A stretch of 64,000 nucleotides of DNA from Bacillus sp. FJAT-50079 (GTDB lineage: Bacteria; Bacillota; Bacilli; Bacillales; Bacillaceae_C): the NCBI RefSeq assembly GCF_018343515.1, contig NZ_JAGYPD010000005.1, positions 62,001 through 126,000 of the forward strand, given 5' to 3'. The notes beneath the pieces were generated by a model that worked only from the letters and a program-made list of their open reading frames with translations, had not been told where the DNA came from and ran no database searches. Both the position numbers and the translations under genes were made by a program. Below are positions 54,165 through 62,642 of this stretch, piece after piece (position 1 is the first letter of the stretch; each line of letters starts with the position of its first letter).

Positions 54165-55673
54165 TTACGCTTTGTTTTTCATCCGCTCTTCCGTCATGTC
54201 ACTGAACATGCCTGCGTATTGAACGATTTCACCTGTATTATCTTTAATCGCACTGATCGTTAACCAGCCTAAATAAATTTCGCCATCTTTTCGACGATTC
54301 CAAATTTCCCCTTGCCAAAAGCCTTTTTGTTCAATCGATTGCCATAAAGCTTGATAAAACGGCTGCTTCTGTTTACCCGATTTCAATATATTCGGGTTTT
54401 TTCCTAAAACTTCTTGCTCTTGGTAGCCTGTAATATTCGTAAAAGCGGCGTTGACGGAGACAATTTCCCCATTTTTGTCAGTAATCATAATTCCTTCAAC
54501 CGTGTTTTTTATTACTTGATTTGCGAAGCTTATTCTATCATGATAATACATCCAAATAATTAAGATCAAGCTTGCCAATGAAACTTGTGATAATGCCATA
54601 AAGCCAATGGCGTAATGACCCGTTAAATTAAATAATAATGTTAAGATGATCGGTGGGAAAAATCCGCCCAGTCCCCCCATTGCTGATACAATTCCGTTTG
54701 CAATCCCCGCCTGTTTCTGAAAATACATCGGGACGAGTTTAAAAATAACGCCATTGCCTGTACCTGCACAAAAGGCAATCGTTAAACAGCCGAACGTATA
54801 CCAAGCAATCGACGGTGCAAATGAAAGTAGAACCGCTGAAACGGTATATCCTCCAAAAACAATCATTAATAAAACGAGTGGATTAAAGCGATCACCGAGC
54901 CAGCCTCCAACCGTTCTCATCGCTGTTGCAATCACGATAAAGCCAGCTGTTCTCATTCCCGCATCTACTTTATCTAAGTCAAAATTCGTGACAAGAAAAT
55001 TAGGTAGATAAATTGTAAATGCAACAAATGAACCAAAGGTAATGAAATAAAATAAACAGACGAGCCATAACTTTTCATTTTTGTAGACAGCTTTTATTTG
55101 CTGCATTAACGGTGTTTTAATTTTTACTTCTTTCTTATCTCCTAAAAAGAAGTTGGCGATAATAAAGATTGCTAGAATGACAAGGTATAATTGGATTGTT
55201 GCTGACCAGCCTATTTTTGCGGCGAAAAAAGGAGCACCAAATGCGGAAATTGCTGTACCTAAATTTCCGGCTCCATAAATGCCGTTAACAAAGCCATGTT
55301 TTTCCTTCGGATAATATTTAGGCAATGATGTTACCCCGACAGAGAAGACAGCACCACCAATTCCAAGGAATAACCCACCGATTAATAAATCAATATAACT
55401 ATTTGCTACACTTATATAGTAAACAGGGAATAATAAGGCGATAAAGCTTATTAAAAAGATCGTCCTTGCCCCAATCGCATTTGCATAATATCCAATCGGA
55501 ATCCTAAGAATTGAGCCCAAGACAACCGGAAGTGCGGTTACGAGTGCTAATTGATTCGCTGGAATCGTAATGTCTTCAATAATAAATGGAAGCAAAGATG
55601 AAATAATCACCCAAACCATGAAGCCTAATGTAAGGTTTAATGTTTGTAATGGAAGTTGTACCTTTTTAATCAT
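54165..55673 (-). CDS. NarK-type nitrate/nitrite MFS transporter fused to a PAS domain
   Basis: A 502-residue fusion. Residues 1-about 380 are a 12-helix NarK-like transporter: LGFMVWVIISSLLPFI, RIPIGYYANAIGARTIF, GIGGAVFSVGVTSLPKYYPKEKHGFVNG (in parts) and the nitrate-signature-like GNGVIFKLVPMYFQKQAG are visible. Residues about 388-502 form a PAS/PAC domain (VEGIMITDKNGEIVSVNAAF ... FWQGEIWNRRKDGEIY ... YAGMFSDMTEER). The downstream kinase follows after 13 bases. A transport-linked sensor for nitrate is likely. Start ATG 55673 preferred; GTG 55682 possible. Promoter presumably shared with the reductase genes. Confidence 0.87.
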   Translation of the reverse strand: MIKKVQLPLQTLNLTLGFMVWVIISSLLPFIIEDITIPANQLALVTALPVVLGSILRIPIGYYANAIGARTIFLISFIALLFPVYYISVANSYIDLLIGGLFLGIGGAVFSVGVTSLPKYYPKEKHGFVNGIYGAGNLGTAISAFGAPFFAAKIGWSATIQLYLVILAIFIIANFFLGDKKEVKIKTPLMQQIKAVYKNEKLWLVCLFYFITFGSFVAFTIYLPNFLVTNFDLDKVDAGMRTAGFIVIATAMRTVGGWLGDRFNPLVLLMIVFGGYTVSAVLLSFAPSIAWYTFGCLTIAFCAGTGNGVIFKLVPMYFQKQAGIANGIVSAMGGLGGFFPPIILTLLFNLTGHYAIGFMALSQVSLASLILIIWMYYHDRISFANQVIKNTVEGIMITDKNGEIVSVNAAFTNITGYQEQEVLGKNPNILKSGKQKQPFYQALWQSIEQKGFWQGEIWNRRKDGEIYLGWLTISAIKDNTGEIVQYAGMFSDMTEERMKNKA

Positions 55674-55779
55674 ACATTTCACACTCTTTCTATTTGTCTA
55701 TATGTAGACGAACGCTTTAAAAATGGAAATTGACCATTTGCTATCACACTTTTACTTTTTGATCGCTACAATTTCTTAT

Positions 55780-55862
55780 GTGTAGCTTCTAGCGTTAGAG
55801 GTTCGAGGTCAAAAGCGGGTCAAAGATCAATCTTTGACCCCTCCGGCAGAGCGCCTTACGCT
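55780..55862. repeat. Bacillaceae intergenic repeat fragment with hairpin
   Basis: TAGCTTCTAGCGTTAGAGG, GAGGTCAAAAGC and GGCAGAGCGCCTTACGC flank the hairpin GGGTCAAAGAT/ATCTTTGACCC. I know similar non-coding repeats in many Bacillaceae. It supplies the end of the small upstream frame and may reduce read-through into narK. Confidence 0.55.
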
Positions 55863-56113
55863 TTTCGTATGACATAATGAAGATTTGCCATTTGATCGAA
55901 TGCAATCCATTCGCGTTCACTGACGGTTACTTTAGATGTGTGTGGGACGGCAAAAAAACGATGTTCATCAAAATAAATGCGTAAATGTGTCCCATCAGGG
56001 CAAATTGCTAGCTTTTGAATCTTCTTAGGAATGGGCGGAGTTTTGTCTTCCCATTCTTCGTCATAAATCGTGACACCAACTTTCGTATGGAGAAAGGGCT
56101 GTAATTCGGCCAT
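55856..56113 (-). CDS. Small hypothetical protein of the nitrate operon
   Basis: An 85-residue soluble protein starting MAELQPFLHTKVGVTIYDEE. It has beta-type segments (LAICPDGTHLRIYFDEHRF) and no Cys motif. It begins one base after the preceding gene ends. Its last codons lie in a repeat element, so the natural C-terminus may have been altered. I do not recognise it. Confidence 0.6.
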   Translation of the reverse strand: MAELQPFLHTKVGVTIYDEEWEDKTPPIPKKIQKLAICPDGTHLRIYFDEHRFFAVPHTSKVTVSEREWIAFDQMANLHYVIRKA

Positions 56114-56114
56114 A

Positions 56115-56426
56115 TTAATGAGTGCCACAGCTAACACAGCCTTTCGTTTGGGGATAGATAGACATTTGATAGCCTTGTAAAAACATCCAAAAGTCTTCTT
56201 TTGCAGTTGCCTCGATATAGTCGATTGCCTCTTGCTCTGACTGCCATTTGCTCATCCCTTTAATTTCAGCGACGATGATCTCAAGATCGTCTTTCACCTT
56301 TTCATCCAAATACCATTGCAGGCGCATTCCTTTAAAAAGCTCCTTTAATAGTTGCTGAATTTCTTCTGCGAAATGCCCGGTTTTATTACGGATAAAACAA
56401 AAATCAATATATGTTTCACTATTCAT
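56115..56426 (-). CDS. Small hypothetical protein ending in a Cys pair
   Basis: A 103-residue mostly helical soluble protein (IQQLLKELFKGMRLQWYLDEKV) that ends GCVSCGTH, a CxxC motif followed by His. AAGGAGTG precedes ATG 56426, which overlaps the previous stop. It may be an assembly factor or redox partner of the molybdoenzyme; that is only inferred from position. Confidence 0.65.
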   Translation of the reverse strand: MNSETYIDFCFIRNKTGHFAEEIQQLLKELFKGMRLQWYLDEKVKDDLEIIVAEIKGMSKWQSEQEAIDYIEATAKEDFWMFLQGYQMSIYPQTKGCVSCGTH

Positions 56427-56625
56427 CTTTTTTCACTCCTTCACTTTTGCGGTCCCTTTTATAAATGAATAAGGAGATTGGAAAAAGAACGAGATTTAAG
56501 CTACAAAAGATAAGCACATTGACATAATTTTCGTAGTAATATTGATGAACAAGATATTGTGTAAATATAATGTTAAGAAATAAAATCAAGCATAATGCGG
56601 CAAAGAATTGATGTTTACGTTTCAT
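56419..56625 (-). CDS. Small two-helix membrane protein
   Basis: A 68-residue protein with two membrane helices (FFAALCLILFLNIIFTQYLV and VLIFCSLNLVLFPISLFIY) and basic ends. It overlaps the Rieske gene by 11 bases and the next small gene by 8 bases, so it is part of the operon. GGTGAAG lies upstream. Possibly a small subunit of the membrane complex. Confidence 0.7.
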   Translation of the reverse strand: MKRKHQFFAALCLILFLNIIFTQYLVHQYYYENYVNVLIFCSLNLVLFPISLFIYKRDRKSEGVKKDE

Positions 56626-57136
56626 AGCGCTTCACCCTTACAGCATAAATGGTCCCGCCCTCAACGACGACTTCTATTTCTGGAAGTGCCCTTCTTGGCG
56701 GGCCAGCTGTTGGCACGCCTGTTTCAGCGTCAAATACACCAAAATGACAGGGACAGATCATATTGCCTTTTTCTTTTTCCCAAAAAACAGGGCAACGCAA
56801 ATGAGTACACGCATTTTGATAAGCAACATACTTATTTTCTTTCAAACGAATGAGAATAGCACTATCGTGGTCAGCGGGATATTTAAAGTCAACTGCATCC
56901 CCAACAGCAAGATTTTTCACATCGACGATTTTTTTACGCGGATATTCCTTATTGCCAAGTCCGATTAGCTCTTTCGCCGCAACAGCACCCCACGGCAAGG
57001 AGGAGACGGCGAACAGCCCCGCCGCTCCGACCAATGTTTTCATAAATCCTCGCCGATCCAATTTTCTTTCCATATTTCTGTGAATATTATGCGTATAATT
57101 ATCTTCGGCAAAAGGTTTATTCACTTTATCCTTCAA
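56615..57136 (-). CDS. Rieske iron-sulfur protein with twin-arginine signal
   Basis: A 173-residue protein. N-terminal Tat-type signal LDRRGFMKTLVGAAG (R28, R29) and a hydrophobic segment. The 2Fe-2S ligands are C110 and H112 (CTHLRC) and C128 and H131 (CPCH); C115 and C130 could form the disulfide seen in high-potential Rieske proteins. It would pass electrons at the outer face of the membrane. Start TTG 57136 with TAGGAGGG eight bases upstream. It follows the ferredoxin gene by 12 bases. Confidence 0.88.
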   Translation of the reverse strand: MKDKVNKPFAEDNYTHNIHRNMERKLDRRGFMKTLVGAAGLFAVSSLPWGAVAAKELIGLGNKEYPRKKIVDVKNLAVGDAVDFKYPADHDSAILIRLKENKYVAYQNACTHLRCPVFWEKEKGNMICPCHFGVFDAETGVPTAGPPRRALPEIEVVVEGGTIYAVRVKRYET

Positions 57137-57148
57137 CTTGCATCCCTC

Positions 57149-57712
57149 CTAAAACAGCTTTTCAATTCCTTGTAAAATACCTGGCAAACTTATTTTCACA
57201 TTCGTTTCCCCTTCAAGCGGCATGCTCGTCACCCATTTATTATTATCAAGCTTGTATTGCTTTTGCTTGTTAGCAATCTCTTCATCTGTCAGCCATTGAA
57301 TTGTATTTGATGGGCAAACACTCGCACACATTGGCGGAATATTATCTTTTGTCCGGTCAATACAAAGATCGCATTTATACATTAAGTTTTGCTCGGTATC
57401 AAATTTCGGAATTCCGTATGGGCAGGCGATTGTACAATTTTGACAGCCGATGCATTTTTCCACTAATGCGGATAAAACGGCTCCTGTTTCATGAATTTGA
57501 ATCGCTTGTGCTGGACAGCTTCGCGCGCATGCTGGATCTACACAATGCAGACACATGAGTGGCATCGTTTGTGTATTCACAAATGGGTTCACATCGTATA
57601 CGTAATTTCGATTTCGTTCATCATGTCCGCCACATTGTGTACATGCCGCTAAACAAGAGCGGCAGCCAATACAGTTTTCTAGTTCCAAGTACAGTCGACG
57701 TCTTGCAGTCAT
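57149..57712 (-). CDS. Four-cluster ferredoxin subunit (NarH/DmsB-like, small)
   Basis: A 187-residue electron-transfer subunit with four 4Fe-4S motifs: CIGCRSCLAAC, CLHCVDPACARSC, CIGCQNCTIACP and CDLC...CASVCP. It would link the molybdoenzyme to the membrane cytochrome. ATG 57712 overlaps the stop of the molybdoenzyme gene (ATGA) and has AGTAGGTG upstream; the longer frame to 57760 is not credible. Confidence 0.9.
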   Translation of the reverse strand: MTARRRLYLELENCIGCRSCLAACTQCGGHDERNRNYVYDVNPFVNTQTMPLMCLHCVDPACARSCPAQAIQIHETGAVLSALVEKCIGCQNCTIACPYGIPKFDTEQNLMYKCDLCIDRTKDNIPPMCASVCPSNTIQWLTDEEIANKQKQYKLDNNKWVTSMPLEGETNVKISLPGILQGIEKLF

Positions 57713-59883
57713 GTTCGTGCACCTACTTTTTCCTTTATTTTCTCCATCTGGGCTGCACATGCTTTAAACTCCGGCATTTTGGAAATTGGATCAAGCGCGG
57801 CAATAGTTAATAGATTAATAGATTCATCATGCCCAAAATGATAAGGAACAAAAACCGTATCCTGACGAATCGCCTCTGTAATTTTCACTTTATATTTCCC
57901 TTCGCCCCTGCGCGTATATAAACGAACAACTTCATCATGCTTCATGTCATATCCTGCTGCTGTTTCCGGATGCACCTCGACATAAGGTTCAGGACACATA
58001 TCTTTTAAAAATGGAATTCTTCTCGTTTGGTTACCGGATAAATAATGATAGACAACCCTTCCCGTCGTTAAGCGCAATGGATACTTCTCACACGGTTCTT
58101 CTGCCGGCGGACGGTACGGAAGGGCAAAGATTTTCGCTCGGCCATCTGGATGATAGAATTTCTTATCAAGAAACATATATGGAGTTCCCTTATCATCCTC
58201 GTCTTTACACGGCCAAAAGACACCATCTTGTGCATCAATTTTCTCCCATGTCGCCCCATAATAATCGGCATCTCCACCTTTGGATGCGAGGCGGAATTCA
58301 TCTGCAACATCTCGGGCTGTTTTCAGATGAGAAAAATATTTCCCTCTGCCAAGCCGCTCAGCAAGCTCGACTTGGATTTGCCAATCGGGTTTTGATTCCC
58401 CAACCGGCTCTTGCGCCTTATTGATTTTAATAATCCGGCCTTCAAGATTGGTTGTTGTCCCTTCGTCTTCTGACCAGGTCACACTTGGCAAAACGACATC
58501 GGCAAATTCCGCTGATTCAGATAAGTAAAAATCGGCACAGACCATAAAGTCTAAGTTTTTCATCGCCTTTCTGACAAAATTTAAATCTGGAGCAGAAACC
58601 GCGGGATTTGAGCAAAGTAGGTACAACCCACGAATTGTTTTTTCTTCCATTAATTCAAACATCTCGAAAGCCGATACACCCGGCTTTGGCATTTCTTCTG
58701 GTTTTATTCCCCATACTTTGGCAACTTCTTCAACATGCTTTGGATTTGTTAATTTTCGATATCCTGGTAATAAATCCGATTTCTGACCGTGTTCACGTCC
58801 GCCTTGGCCATTTCCTTGCCCTGTAAGCGTTGCGACACCAGATTTTGGTCGACCGATTTTTCCTGTCACTAGTGCCATATTCGTATACGCGGAAACATTA
58901 TCAACACCTTTATGCTGCTGTTCAATTCCGCGGGCGAACATGACGACCGCATTTGGCGCTTTCCCATATATTTCAGCTGCACGAATAATTTTTTCTTGGG
59001 CAACACCTGTCAGCATGCTCGTATATTCAGGAGTAAAATCCTTCACAAGTGCCTTCGTTTCATCAAAGCCATTCGTATGACTATTAATAAATTCCTCGTC
59101 CGCGTACCCATTTTCAATTAATAGATGTAGAATGCCATTTGCAAGCGCTAAGTCCGTCCCTGGCATTAAGTCGAGGTGAACATCCGCTCTTCTAGCTAAA
59201 GGTGTTTCACGCGGATCAACGACGATGATGTAGCCGCCTCTTTCTTGAACATTCCATACTCGGAACATCGAAGTCGGATGACATTCCGCTGTATTGCTTC
59301 CCGCGATAAACAGACAATCCGTCTCATGAACATCTGTCCAAGGCAATGTTGAACCTCGGTCCACCCCGAAAGATCGAAGGAATCCGCCCGCCGCACTCGA
59401 CATGCAAAAGCGGCCATTATAATCGATGTAACGTGTTTGCAACGCCACTCGGGCAAATTTTCCAGTCAAATAACATTTTTCATTTGTCATCGATACGCCG
59501 CTAAAAACAGATAGCGAATCTTTTCCGTAATTTTCTTGCAGCTCCTTGAATTTCTTCGCAATCAAATCATATGCTTCATCCCAGCTTGCCTCACGAAAAC
59601 CTTCTTTCGTACCTTTTAATGAAGCATCGTCACGAATAAGCGGTTTTAAAATTCGATCCCTATGATTGGTTTGTTGGTAGGCCGTTACCCCTTTCGGACA
59701 CATTTTTCCAACCGTAACAGGCCAATCATAACGCGGCTCAACGCCGATAATTTTATTTGTAGCTGTATTGACGCGTAAGTTCATGCCACATTGCATCCCG
59801 CAATAACTACAATGTGTTTTGATGAGCTTTTCATTCGGATGTGTAATATTCTCAATCTCTCGAAAAAACTTATCCCTTTGCAT
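57709..59883 (-). CDS. Molybdopterin oxidoreductase, NapA/NasA-type nitrate reductase catalytic subunit
   Basis: A 724-residue molybdoenzyme. The N-terminal 4Fe-4S ligands are C25, C28, C32 and C62. The Mo ligand is C160 in NGRFCMSSAAGG, as in NapA/NasA and formate dehydrogenases. AGSNTAECHPTSMFRVWN, VVDPRETPLARRADVHLDLMPGTD and the C-terminal TTGRVVYHYLSGNQTRR follow the family. Nitrate as substrate is inferred from the NarK and NarL-type neighbours. No Tat signal is visible, so it is probably cytoplasmic. ATG 59883 has AAGGAGAAG upstream and overlaps the cytochrome gene by 14 bases. Formate dehydrogenase is the alternative. Confidence 0.85.
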   Translation of the reverse strand: MQRDKFFREIENITHPNEKLIKTHCSYCGMQCGMNLRVNTATNKIIGVEPRYDWPVTVGKMCPKGVTAYQQTNHRDRILKPLIRDDASLKGTKEGFREASWDEAYDLIAKKFKELQENYGKDSLSVFSGVSMTNEKCYLTGKFARVALQTRYIDYNGRFCMSSAAGGFLRSFGVDRGSTLPWTDVHETDCLFIAGSNTAECHPTSMFRVWNVQERGGYIIVVDPRETPLARRADVHLDLMPGTDLALANGILHLLIENGYADEEFINSHTNGFDETKALVKDFTPEYTSMLTGVAQEKIIRAAEIYGKAPNAVVMFARGIEQQHKGVDNVSAYTNMALVTGKIGRPKSGVATLTGQGNGQGGREHGQKSDLLPGYRKLTNPKHVEEVAKVWGIKPEEMPKPGVSAFEMFELMEEKTIRGLYLLCSNPAVSAPDLNFVRKAMKNLDFMVCADFYLSESAEFADVVLPSVTWSEDEGTTTNLEGRIIKINKAQEPVGESKPDWQIQVELAERLGRGKYFSHLKTARDVADEFRLASKGGDADYYGATWEKIDAQDGVFWPCKDEDDKGTPYMFLDKKFYHPDGRAKIFALPYRPPAEEPCEKYPLRLTTGRVVYHYLSGNQTRRIPFLKDMCPEPYVEVHPETAAGYDMKHDEVVRLYTRRGEGKYKVKITEAIRQDTVFVPYHFGHDESINLLTIAALDPISKMPEFKACAAQMEKIKEKVGART

Positions 59884-60955
59884 GTTGATTCTTCTCCTTG
59901 TGCTTAATTTCATGTGTAGGAATTCCCGAAAACTGTGCGATCCGATACTTTCTCTTACAAGGGAGACACATTTCAGCTAAATGAAATCCTTCCTCTTTTT
60001 CAAAACTAATCTCATTCACCGCAAGCACGTTGACAACATCTTTTGCTTGCTCCGTAGAAACGTATGTATCTCCACACACCTTACATGTAAAAGGGGCTAC
60101 TTCTTGATAATGCTCCCGATAATTTTTAGCAAACACACTCATCGGACGGAATGGAATATGTGCTAGTTTTCCAAACGGTAAATAAATCATCGTAACAACA
60201 ACCGAATATTGATGGATAAGTGACATTGTCGGCTGGCCCCAACCGTTAAGAAAAACATTCATGAACGTGAGTGCGAGCCCAGTAATACTCACGAATAACA
60301 GCAAATATAGCGGCAGAAAATCATAAATAATCGTTTGCTCCGCCCGTGCTTGCATGTTCTTCAGACGGCGATACATGACCATGCATACACCTGTAATGAC
60401 GAAAATCGAAGAAAAATTTAATGCATTATAGAAAAAGAAAGAAATGATCCCATCCGCCTTTACGGTCATTAAATCGATTCCCATACCGACGACTGTGTAA
60501 TATCCATTTTCAGACATCGTAAAATACATCCAACCAAATACGAGCGGAAAAGTAACCAAACAGGAAAGAATACATCCCCAACCGATTAAAAAATGCTGAG
60601 TCCAACGATACAATCCCCGGTTCCAAATAAATTTATGTGTCGCTAAATGTTCAACCGAAGTTTTTGGCGTTGATTTGCGAAATAATAATTTCAACCCTTT
60701 TTTAATAATGATTTTTGTTGGCGGTCTTTCTCCCCAAGCGATAAAGCGATAAAAAAAGCCACCAAGAAATACAATTGTCCCAACCATATAGCCGTATAAA
60801 TTCAAGTCGACACTTGTAAACATTCTCGTGCCAATAAAAGATAAAATAACAAGACCACTAACGCTAAAAAACATCGATTTAGCATATTTTGATGCAAAAG
60901 CACGATCGATCGAATGTTTTTCTTTTTTATTGACCGCAACCACGTCTGCTTGCAT
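59870..60955 (-). CDS. NarI/DsrM-like membrane cytochrome subunit with Cys-rich tail
   Basis: A 361-residue membrane protein with about seven helices. Likely haem-b His residues are in YRWTQHFLIGWG and in SLIHQYSVVVTMIYLPFGKLAHI, the latter like the last helix of NarI/DsrM. The C-terminal soluble part has two CxxC pairs (FTCKVCGD and EMCLPCKRK) that could bind Zn or a cluster; this tail is unusual for NarI. It would oxidise quinol for the molybdoenzyme. First gene of the operon; AGGAGG precedes the ATG. Confidence 0.78.
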   Translation of the reverse strand: MQADVVAVNKKEKHSIDRAFASKYAKSMFFSVSGLVILSFIGTRMFTSVDLNLYGYMVGTIVFLGGFFYRFIAWGERPPTKIIIKKGLKLLFRKSTPKTSVEHLATHKFIWNRGLYRWTQHFLIGWGCILSCLVTFPLVFGWMYFTMSENGYYTVVGMGIDLMTVKADGIISFFFYNALNFSSIFVITGVCMVMYRRLKNMQARAEQTIIYDFLPLYLLLFVSITGLALTFMNVFLNGWGQPTMSLIHQYSVVVTMIYLPFGKLAHIPFRPMSVFAKNYREHYQEVAPFTCKVCGDTYVSTEQAKDVVNVLAVNEISFEKEEGFHLAEMCLPCKRKYRIAQFSGIPTHEIKHKEKNQHAKG

Positions 60956-61018
60956 AATTCGATTCCTCCTCTTCTTGCTATGTACTTTTATTGTAAATCT
61001 CTAGCTTAAAATTCAATA

Positions 61019-61034
61019 TCGGGGAAACCCCCTA
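61019..61034 (-). promoter_or_regulatory. Candidate NreC-type operator
   Basis: TCGGGGAAACCCCCTA is a GC-rich palindrome much like the TAGGG-N4-CCCTA sites of staphylococcal NreC. A second one (AGGAATTCCCT) is at 61044-61054. They lie 65-100 bases before the cytochrome gene. Inference from motif and context. Confidence 0.45.
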
Positions 61035-61094
61035 TTTAGGTGGAGGAATTCCCTGATTTTATTTAAAATGCCATGATGGCGAGTGATTTGACGC

Positions 61095-61990
61095 TGCCTT
61101 ATCGACCGGATTTCTAATAAAGCAGGGAGCGGTGTCCATTTGACGCTTCCTTTTCGACCGGATTTCTAGTAAAGCAGGGAGCATTGTCCTTTAGACACTC
61201 CCTTTTCGACCGGATTTCTAATAAAGCAGGGAGTAATGTCCATTAGACACTCCCTATTCGACCGGATTTCTAATAAAACAGGGAGCGATGTCCATTAGAC
61301 ACTTCCTTTTCGACCGGATTTCTAATAAAACAGGGAGCGATGTCCATTTGACACTCCCTTTTCGACCGGATCTCTAATAAAGCAGGGAGCGATGTCCATT
61401 AGACGCTCCCTTTTCGACCGGATCTCTAATAAAGCGGGGAGCATTGTCCTTTAGACACTCCCTTTTCGACCGGATTTCTAATAAAGCAGGGAGCATTGCC
61501 CATTTGACACTCCCTTTTCGACCGGATTTCTAATAAAGTAGGGAGCATTGTCCTTTAGAGGCTTCCTTTTCGACCGGATTTCTAATAAAGCAGGGAGTAA
61601 TGTCCATTAGACACTCCCTTTTCGACCGGATTTCTAATAAAACAGGGAGCGATGTCCATTAGACGCTCCCTTTTCGACCGGATTTCTAATAAAGCAGGGA
61701 GCATTGTCCTTTAGACACTCCCTTTTCGACCGGATTTCTAATAAAACAGGGAGCGATGTCCATTAGACGCTCCCTTTTCGACCGGATCTCTAATAAAAAA
61801 GGAAGCATTGTCCTTTAGACACTCCCTTTTCGACCGGATTTCTAATAAAACAGGGAGCATTGTCCTTTAGACACTTCCTTTTCGACCGGATTTCTAATAA
61901 AAAAGGGAGCATTGTCCTTTAGACACTTCCTTTTCGACCGGATTTCTAATAAAGCAGGGAGCATTGTCCTTTAGACACTCCCTTATCAAC
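61095..61990. repeat. Tandem array of 17 units of 52 bp
   Basis: Each unit carries TTCGACCGGATTTCTAATAA, then a GGGAG(C/T) ... GTC ... GAC ... CTCCC segment that can fold into a small hairpin. The period is 52 bp. The last unit is degenerate (TATCAACTGGAT). There is no open frame and no unique spacer, so it is neither a gene nor CRISPR. It fills most of the 1080-base gap upstream of the nitrate operon. Confidence 0.93.
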
Positions 61991-62000
61991 TGGATAAAAA

Positions 62001-62032
62001 AACATCCCAGTCAAAATTCAGACTGGGATGTT
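62001..62032. terminator. Terminator at the end of the 52-bp array
   Basis: AACATCCCAGTC and GACTGGGATGTT form a 12-bp perfect stem with A-run and T-run flanks; it can serve the minus-strand gene next to it. Confidence 0.85.
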
Positions 62033-62037
62033 TTCAC

Positions 62038-62202
62038 CTAATTTCCTCTACCTTTTCTTCCGTAATTGGAGTTGCGATTTGCAAATTTCATTGGATCCTC
62101 ACCATCGGAAAATTCAACCGTATACTCGGTTTCTTCGATGTTTCGTTTCGGTGTTTTTGCATGTTTTTCAGCGGCATTTCTTGCAGCTTTACGCTTAACC
62201 AT
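62038..62202 (-). CDS. Small basic protein, possibly spore-associated
   Basis: A 54-residue frame starting MVKRKAARNAAEKHAKTPKR, then an acidic patch (YTVEFSDGEDPM) and a basic Gly/Asn-rich end. GGGAGAG is 8 bases before ATG 62202 and a strong terminator follows the stop. Composition and the MVKRKA start recall minor small acid-soluble spore proteins, and sspL lies 200 bases away divergently. The family is not certain. Confidence 0.6.
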   Translation of the reverse strand: MVKRKAARNAAEKHAKTPKRNIEETEYTVEFSDGEDPMKFANRNSNYGRKGRGN

Positions 62203-62409
62203 TTCGCTAACTCTCCCTTTTTTAGATTTGTATTGTTAGCTTCCCCTGCTTTTTCCTTTCTAGCCATTTGATTTACCTAATTAATAATCTGTTTTCAAAT
62301 TCCTATTTTCCCCCAATCGATAACGCAGTAGGAAAGGTAAAAATAAATGAGTACATCTCGTACTTTAGGCAACACTACTTGTTGAATAAAAACGAAAAGG
62401 GTGACAAAC

Positions 62410-62565
62410 ATGGCAAAAGATAAACAAACTCGGAAAAGCCATCAAGCAGGTAGTCGTGGAAAAGCTGCACCGAGTGTAACCCCCCAAGGCTATGGGGATA
62501 CTGAATTCGCTGAAGAACCAAAAAGTAAACTGGAAAATGCCGCGAAAAAGAAAAATACAAAATAA
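62410..62565 (+). CDS. sspL: Small acid-soluble spore protein SspL
   Basis: A 51-residue basic protein, MAKDKQTRKSHQAGSRG then SVTPQGYGD and a C-terminal KLENAAKKKNTK. The VTPQG..D and the E..AKK.NTK end are those of SspL as I know it in B. subtilis. GGGTGAC precedes the ATG at 62410; a terminator follows. Expected to be expressed in the forespore and to sit in the spore core. Confidence 0.85.
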   Translation: MAKDKQTRKSHQAGSRGKAAPSVTPQGYGDTEFAEEPKSKLENAAKKKNTK

Positions 62566-62600
62566 ACAAAGCAATCGGCATTTAGCCGATTGCTTTGTTT
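62564..62600 (+). terminator. Intrinsic terminator of sspL
   Basis: A perfect 16-bp stem built on GCAATCGGC/GCCGATTGC extended by AAACAAA/TTTGTTT. Confidence 0.88.
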
Positions 62601-62642
62601 ATTTAATGGATATAATAAAAGCGACAATTTTCCCGAGGTGAC

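Noticed and set aside
57709-59883. Formate dehydrogenase as the first choice for the molybdoenzyme
   Set aside because: The RFCMSSA region and the NarK/NarL-type neighbours favour nitrate; kept only as an alternative.
61095-61990. CRISPR array or repeat protein gene
   Set aside because: The 52-bp period leaves no variable spacers, and stops occur in all frames because 52 is not a multiple of three.
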